Below, piece by piece: positions 57,449 through 64,000 of a stretch of 64,000 bases of DNA; position 1 is the first letter of the stretch, and each line of letters starts with the position of its first letter. This stretch comes from Combretum micranthum (taxonomy: Eukaryota; Streptophyta; Magnoliopsida; Myrtales; Combretaceae): NCBI GenBank assembly GCA_024138025.1, contig JAMXBD010000206.1:1-64000 (forward strand), read 5' to 3'. The notes under the pieces are model-generated. The model had not been told where the DNA came from and made no database searches. It saw only the letters and a list, made by a program, of their open reading frames with translations. Position numbers and translations under genes: made by a program.

Positions 57449-57974
57449 ATTTTACCTTTTACAATCAGGAAAGACCTTACAAAATAAAGCAACACCCAGT
57501 AAAAGAAAAAGGAGGAGAGACCAAAACCAGAAAAGGAAACAAACCAACAATGTAAAAAGCTTATGTCAAATAGAGATCAGAATCAAAGCATTTAATTAAG
57601 ATTATGACAAGATATATGACATCCTATGTCCCACCTATGTGTTCTTTCTATTCAACAATTCGTAAAAACTATGGACTAACTAAAATAAGTGGGAGATGTT
57701 GGGCTATATTTAAAAGGGGTTGGCGTCAATGCTATGGGACGCTAGAAATGTTTAAATTTTGTATTGATAGTTAGCTTTCAAGGTGAATATTAAACTTATG
57801 GAGTAAGTTTCCATTCCAATTTTTCGGAATAAGCTATTACAACATTCACTATAAGGTATGATCTTGTATTAACTATGAAATATAACGTTAACGTAATCGC
57901 AATTTAATATCACTTTTAACAACATATTATAACAATTTTGACTCTAGGGTATTGAAACAAAAAAACACACAATT

Positions 57975-57994
57975 TATATATATATATATATATA
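57975..57994 (+). repeat. TA dinucleotide run
   Basis: About ten TA units, roughly 0.5 kb upstream of the SnRK2 start codon. Confidence 0.95.
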
Positions 57995-58736
57995 TTTATA
58001 TACACATACATATCCAATATACTTATAAGACATACTCAAACCATCACATTAGCAACTTAATATGGAGATGTGAGACCTGCCTGATCATCTTTTCCAACTT
58101 AAGCTAAAATAACGCATAGCTTCCATTATAAATGTTACTCTTATTATACTTAAATTTTGCAGATTAAGTACAAGTAGCATGCAAAAGTCATGGAATTTGG
58201 GCTTATGATATTTAAATCAAACACATAAGCTAGAAATTAATAGTTTCCATACATAATCTTAAAACTTAGTAGATGTTCACATTATATGGGTCTCAAATTC
58301 ATAATATTGGTTTTCTTTTTAACTTTTGAAACTTATACTTATTGTATGGAAAATATATGATGAATATTTTTTTAAAATAAAATTGATCTATTAGTTATAT
58401 AATGGCTTAGATGCACACCTAACCAATCACTACAATATTTAATTTATTTTAATAGTTAATTAATTGAGTGGGCATCAAGTTTGCAACCTTTTTCGCCTTG
58501 TAATCATTCAATGATAATTATTGATAATAGAGATATATTTTTCAAATTGAGATTAGGAGTACCTTTCTCTTTCAAAGAAGGAGAAAAAAAAATATCTCGA
58601 AAAATTAGATCCACACCTACAGATAATCAAGTTCGATTTGAAACTTTATTTTTGAAGCAACAAATTTTCTACTAAAGTAAGTGACAGTATCTTTTAGTGA
58701 TATTTTCTTTTCTGTAAGAACTTTTCCAAGAATGAA

Positions 58737-58760
<24 letters not shown>
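58737..58760 (+). repeat. TA dinucleotide run
   Basis: About twelve uninterrupted AT units. Confidence 0.95.
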
Positions 58761-58767
<7 letters not shown>

Positions 58768-61028
58768 ATAGTTACAATTTAATTGATTAATTGTGCATTT
58801 GCAAGATAAAAACAAACATGTTTCTACCAAAAGTTTACATATTTATAAGATTATTATAGAATTAAAAGATAAATATCGAAGAAGTTTGTTTCATTTTAAT
58901 TTATACTATTTACTGGAAGACATTTAATTATTTGTATAATACATAAAATTATCAAATTAGTACTTTCTTTCTTAAAATTAAATAAGCTAATGGTCGACAG
59001 TTATGAACTTATGCATGATTAAAAATAATTTAAATCTGGAATGTTTTATATAATTTTGTAATTATAACGTTTTTAGAGGATATTTTTATGTAATGAAAGG
59101 AACTAATATCTAATCTATTATTATATGGTTATTTTAGCTGAAGCGGCGATAATAGTTTGAATCCTTCATTTGTCCTTTTTTTTTTTTTTCAATCCTTCAT
59201 TTGTTAAGAAAGCAAAAGATTGAAGAAAACACGTATTAAAGGCACTGGCAGTGACATTTGAAAGTAACGTTTTGCTACCAAGATCTGAGGCTTGTATTTG
59301 TATTTGTTTTTTATCTGTTTATTATTTATATTTGATTTATTTAATTTTTTTATAAATAAACATAAATATTTATTATTTATTTATCATTTATATTTTATTT
59401 ATATGTGTTTGATCTGTTTGGTGCTAACCAGACAATCACACGAGCGTGGAACTACGAGGTTTGCAAAAATTTGAGGTTTGGTTCGATTTCGTGTTGATTT
59501 AAGCAACAGACGACATATGGATTGATGTCTAAATATGGAAACAAAAGTGGAAGTTTGGAGTTTGTGGGTCCAAGATTATGAATGTTATCCTTATCCAATG
59601 GTAAAAAGGTAATAATCATAAGATGTAAGTCTTGTAACTATGTGGTTAAAGATAAATGTTTTAAGGTGAGTTGAGCTAGGAGAACAAATAAATGTGAAAA
59701 TAGAAGCTTATATTATATCATCAAACGCCTTTGAAATATATCAACATCCAAGAAGCTTCTATACCCTCTTAATAGGATTCAATAATTTCACCATTAAAAT
59801 AAATATAATAATTAATATTAAGTATTTTAATAGTATAATTATAGTTTGATATAAATTTGATTCTTTAAATAATTGGTAAAACTAATCCCATTAGAAAAAT
59901 GGATAGGATCATAAAATTTTACCTAATATATAATAGTGGATCTCTCATTTGTACTAAAGTGTATACATGGTTGATCTTTCTTAAACCATTTAAGATACTA
60001 GTCTTCTATTTTAACTTAATCCCAAATGTCAATTTCCTCCGGTTTAAATATTAATTTTCATAGACAAGATATTAACTTGATTCTCTTCTCTCTTATTATA
60101 AAAATAAAATAAAACAATAATAGAAACAAAACAGAGCTGAGTTTTAATATATGTAGTATGGAATGCAAAATACAAATAAAGTAAAAGCTATGAATTGGAA
60201 AAATAATTATATGGACAACTTAACATAAGCAAACATGATATTCATTGACATTAAAAAACATTATCTTCTTGGTCGGCGAATGCATAGTTGATGAAGCTTC
60301 CTAACTAAGCATGATTTTATAAAAATTGATATGTGACAGGTTCATATATCGTGCATGTATAATTAAATTGTTGTTGACAGAGGATAGGACTTTTCAGTCG
60401 ATCTTATTTTACGTCAAGTGGGTTTTGCATGTTTCCCTCAATTCCAATTGGCAACAACTACGTAGATTAGAAACCAACCTTCCATTATTGTGGCAGGCCA
60501 TGGGGTGAGATTAAAATATTTAACAATCAAATAAGGGTGATTTTAATTTTAAAAAAAATAATAAGAACAAAACTATTTTGCTTTGAACAGTTATGGCTAA
60601 ATGATGATGGTCGGGAAGACATTTTAAGTTTAAATGAAGAGCTTAACCAATTTCATATAATTGAAGAAGGGGAAAGAAAAAGGTGTAGCACTCTTTGGAA
60701 GCAAAACGACCTACAATAAGAACAATGGGGTAATTTTAGAGTAAGCAAGTGGATCTTAATGAAAATGAAGAGAATCGATTTTGTTAGACTTAAAGAAAAC
60801 CATGACGAATGAAGATGGAGAGTCATAACAATGACATATGATTAACATGGACATCTACCATATTGTAGGCAATTGTAATGAATATGCCAAGAACATTCCG
60901 CGCAAGGATATATTAACTTTACCACTTCTACAAGTGGAACCTCATTAGATCTAAAAATATTCTCAGGATGCTGTGTGGATAAGTGCAAAAATTCTTAATT
61001 AATTTAGATGATTAACAAAAGAATGTCT

Positions 61029-61370
61029 AGCATATTTTGATACGCAGGAATAGATCGGAAATGGAATCGCGATTCCGGCTTTCATTTCATTTCCTAATGT
61101 TTGGAAATGCTTTTAGAAGCCGGAACACGATTCCTTGGAATCAAAGGTTTGGGCTTTGAAGAGGAATCACGATTTTATTCCACCCTTATTAATTATATGT
61201 AGTATAATTTTTTTTTATCCTATCATGTATACATATTTGCATTTATTATTAATGACATTTCCGACAATTATACTTGTTAACCATTCCATTCCAAGTAATC
61301 TTCCAAATGTAGAAATTGATTTGTTATTTTTAAACTCATTTCATTCTAATCCAATCCAACCAAACGTAAC
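61029..61370. mobile_element. Possible MITE with GGAATC/GATTCC arms
   Basis: ACGCAGGAATAGA and GGAATCGCGATTCC near the left, and CATTCTAATCC...CCAAACGT near the right, resemble the arms and ends of a common plant MITE type. The ends are only partly complementary and no target duplication was seen. Confidence 0.35.
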
Positions 61371-61648
61371 TGGAAAATGCCATGAACTTTACTTCTATTA
61401 CACTAGTTAATAAGGCCCTTCATAAATGTAGTTATTTTTTCAATAAACAAATGGCTAAGGTGGCTAAAGGGTAACTAATAATGAATCCCTCAAATCCGGT
61501 CACACCATCCCTAACCTAATTAAGGAATGGGAACTTGTCCATTGACAACACACATCGATGAGAATTTCTTTAAATGGATCAAAGCAAATTGTAACACCCC
61601 AAAGCGTTACTTAACCTAAAGACATGAGCCTAAACACTTCACTCTTGG

Positions 61649-62333
61649 TAAAGGTGTGCAAAAAACGATAGAACTGAAAAATGGAACCAAAATCAAAAAA
61701 CCAATCTAAAAAAATGGTTAATTGGTCCATCGATTTTGATTCAAGATTAGATTTTTAGAATTTTCGATTTCGATTTTTGTTTTTAATATTGAAAATTGAT
61801 GGTTTCAATAAACTGGACAGTTATTTATAAACATATTATATATTTAAATAATTGATTTTTCAATAAATATAATAGAAAAAGTACAAAAATGATTAGACTA
61901 AATACCAAAAATGTACGTGTTACTGTTACGGTTTTCAATTGAGGAAATTTCCTTAGTTTACGTGGTTAATTGTCCTTGATCAAAATGCTTTTCCTTCTAA
62001 TAATGCAGTTTAAAGTATACTATAAAATATTTAATTCACTAACTCAAAGCTCGACATTGGAAAATATAACAGTGCAAAATGAATAAAAAAGAAAAGAGTT
62101 CCGACCATACCAACATAAAGTAAATTTTCAAAGTATATATATATCCAATTATGCTAAACGGTTAAAAATCAAAAATCGAAAAAAAATTAACCAAAAGGAA
62201 CTATTAATCGTTAAAGCGATTAAGCATTAATAATGGATCAGTTTCGAATCAGGATTTTATAAAAAACCAAACATTATGAATCGAATCAAAAAATAAAGTC
62301 ATACATAGGTTGACCAAATCATGAACACCCCAA
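61649..62333. mobile_element. Non-autonomous hAT-like element (685 bp), copy 2
   Basis: Ends are TAAAGGTGTGCAAAA and, on the minus strand, TTGGGGTGTTCATGA. It is flanked by ACTCTTGG (61641-61648) and ACTCTTAG (62334-62341), an 8-bp duplication with one mismatch. Shared blocks with the copy at 27689 include GGTTAAAAA.CAAAAA.CGAAAA and TTAATAATGGATC-like phrases. Confidence 0.72.
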
Positions 62334-62499
62334 ACTCTTAGAGTTGTCCTATGAAAGCCTTGGATAGCAAGGAAGTTCCTTATTTTCTAACCAACAAGCA
62401 CATCTTCACCTTGAAGAAGAAATCCAAGCCATAGCAAATGAACTGTGAGAACACTTGAAAAGGTCAAAACAAATGCTCAAAATTGAAAGAATCAACCTA

Positions 62500-63009
62500 T
62501 GCTGGACTATACCTTATCAAGCCTAGCACAAACTAAACATAGAAGACTCTGCTAATGAGGTAACAGGTATGGCAAGCATTGGCGTAGTAATTAGAGATGA
62601 ACAAGAGAACTAGGTAGCAAGCATTGTAAGAAGAATAGGTAAAGTAGTCATACTAACTGGTGAACTTTAGGCAATAGCTTTGGGACTCCAATTGAGTCTC
62701 GAAAAGGGCATCGCAAGACTTAAAATCAATTAAAACTCCAAAGTAGTAGTGAAACTAATAAATGAACCAAACAAATCCAAGTTCAAATATGCTAATGTGA
62801 TTTATTTATGCAGGGCAAAAATCTCAAACTTACTGGAGAGCAAAGTTCTTCATTGCCCTAATGAGAAGAACCAAGTTATTGATGCATTAGTAGAGGAAGC
62901 CCACTCCATGATCCCAGACTTTGTGCAAATGGACTGCCCATCGTATCACATTTTGTTGTATAGGGATATTAGGATAAACAATCCTCCTTTGTGTAATTAC
63001 TGTAGATGA
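62500..63009 (+). pseudogene. RNase H (RVT_3) domain from a LINE-type retrotransposon
   Basis: Frames give W.IPYQA, HKLNIEDS, then GMASIGVVIRDEQEN, a stop, VASIVRRIGKVVILTGEL, a stop, AIALGLQLSLEKGIARLKI, KVVVKLINEPN, ESKVLHCPNEKNQVIDALVE and LLYRDI. This is the order of the plant RNase H-like domain (VIRD..G.W, TAELWA...GL.LA...G, REAN..ADALA) found at the C-terminus of many LINEs and in free-standing copies. Three early stops make it non-functional. No poly-A tail or reverse transcriptase was identified nearby. Confidence 0.68.
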
Positions 63010-63839
63010 TGGTTCTTTAGGGTTAAGCTTTTATAATGGCAACAACCATCCCAACCCCACTATTATGTTTTGCATTTTCTACACTAACTTAATATTATGA
63101 AAGCATGAATCCTTTATTTTCTTTATTAATTTTTTTTTGGCCTAATATGAAAGTATGAATTCAACGAGAAAAAAATTAAAAACAAACTATTGATGAATTT
63201 ATGGACCAAGAATGTAGGAAATGCATTGGATATGTGGCAGAAAGTAGACATTGACCATCATGAAATAGTTTTGAAGTAACATAAAACAATGGAAGCTTAG
63301 AAAGCCTTTGACCTTACTATATACATGGCTAAAAAGTGATAACAATCATATAGTAAAACCCATATTGCATAGAAATGAGCCTATATATGTTGGTGTTATT
63401 TGAAGAAAAAAAAAAGTAGAGAGCATTGATGTTGGAGAGAACAGAAAATGAATTAAAAAAATACAAAGTAAAACAATTGCAATGCAAAAAATTGAAATAA
63501 CATGCCCATTAATATAGGCTTGCAAAGAGACAAACAAATAGAATTTTAAGTAGAAAATAAAGCAACTAAATAGACCACTATCCCACTAATGTAAAAGCTA
63601 AAAAATAGAACTGTTGATAACAAACTTTGAATCATTCTCCAACATGATCCCTTGATCCAAAGTTGCAAAGTTGAAATCTTCATGGAGCACTTCTCTCCGA
63701 TTTCCTGATATGTGAAGCACCTCTCTACACTATATGAGGCACTTGCCATTATCTTATTGATACACTTTCTCATCAACCCTATATTAGAGCACTTCTCTCC
63801 AAAATCTCTTGGCGCACTTCTCACCAACTAACTCAAAAT
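63010..63839. other. Intergenic DNA, possibly retroelement-flanking
   Basis: The minus-strand frame 63546-63827 (93 codons) runs on from the zinc-knuckle coding region but has no recognisable domain. Its + strand repeats the phrase GCACTTCTCTCC/ACC four times (about 63688-63815). Confidence 0.35.
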
Positions 63840-64000
63840 AGAGATTTTTCTTCAACTCTCTCCACCATGTTTGCTTATTCTTCATTTTTTACTTTGCAAT
63901 CTTTTTGTGGGTGCCCAAAGCTTTTGCACTTGAAACATTGAGGTTTTCCTTTACGTTGACAATCTTTCTCTTCATGACCAGGCTTCTTGTAATGGTTGCA
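63840..64000 (-). pseudogene. Retrotransposon gag zinc knuckles (copia-type), cut by the window edge
   Basis: From the right edge the minus strand reads CNHYKKPGHEEKDC, then CFKCKSFGHPQKDC and KVKNE. The second is a full C-x2-C-x4-H-x4-C knuckle. The first has Tyr in place of its second Cys. Two knuckles with this spacing are usual in plant copia gag. Downstream the frame decays, so it is probably a remnant. Confidence 0.65.

Larger units (their letters stand above)
57449..61028. other. SnRK2 upstream and intergenic DNA, AT-rich
   Basis: No further gene is supported. TA runs lie at 57975-57994 and 58737-58760, and T-runs near 59178. Forward frames at 58481, 59292 and 60326 (60-64 codons) are not recognised. 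The frame at 60537-60719 (FEQLWLNDDGREDI) is faintly like a LINE linker region but is too short to call. The SnRK2 promoter should lie in the left part, but I cannot place a TATA box with confidence. Confidence 0.5.

Noticed and set aside
58481..58675. Forward frame of 64 codons upstream of SnRK2
   Set aside because: No recognisable homology and no supporting promoter or splice signals.

Overview
This is a window of AT-rich plant nuclear DNA. Dense nested transposable elements, long introns, a nuclear tRNA-Gln and a classical nine-exon SnRK2 protein kinase gene all point to a plant, probably a dicot. I cannot name the species from the sequence. Only one protein-coding gene is clearly intact: a group II-type SnRK2 kinase on the minus strand at 54748-57448. 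Its nine exons can be assembled exactly into 340 codons. Almost everything else recognisable is transposon, gene fragment or pseudogene.

Layout. 1-8800: a tRNA-Gln(TTG) with two single-base deletions, then AT-rich DNA, a frameshifted lipid-transfer-protein pseudogene (5080-5422) and a diverged ~137 bp tandem duplication (7695-7945). 8828-18528: a ~9.7 kb CACTA (En/Spm) transposon remnant with terminal and subterminal repeats, a TNP1-like and a tnp2-like gene, and a fragment that reads as the first exon of a phi-class glutathione S-transferase. A 2.7 kb LTR-like element with a strange CpG-rich tandem repeat sits inside the tnp2 gene. 19000-29650: foldback and MITE elements (MULE-like, hAT-like), including a 951 bp double palindrome at 21603-22553.

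29650-49300: the most layered part. Two PIF/Harbinger remnants (nuclease and MYB/SANT-like gene, both minus strand) are joined head to tail. A Ty3/gypsy chromovirus (31465-44251) is inserted beside their junction, and a 3.4 kb solo LTR (45213-48640) is inserted in the nuclease gene. The gypsy element itself carries a hAT-like MITE, a 4.5 kb reverse-oriented solo LTR, a 1.7 kb insert in the reverse transcriptase and a ~0.4 kb insert in RNase H. Several insertions keep target-site duplications, so the empty sites can be read directly.

50165-54225: a hAT-like element and a short-LTR Ty1/copia element lying just downstream of the kinase. 54748-57448: SnRK2. 57449-64000: AT-rich kinase upstream DNA, a MITE, a second copy of the 27.7 kb hAT family, a LINE-type RNase H remnant, and copia-type zinc-knuckle coding sequence running off the right edge on the minus strand.

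No operon-like or multi-gene pathway logic is visible. I found no convincing new gene system. The best candidates for novelty are the double palindrome, the GST exon inside the CACTA element, the CpG-rich LTR repeat and the fused tandem Harbinger pair.
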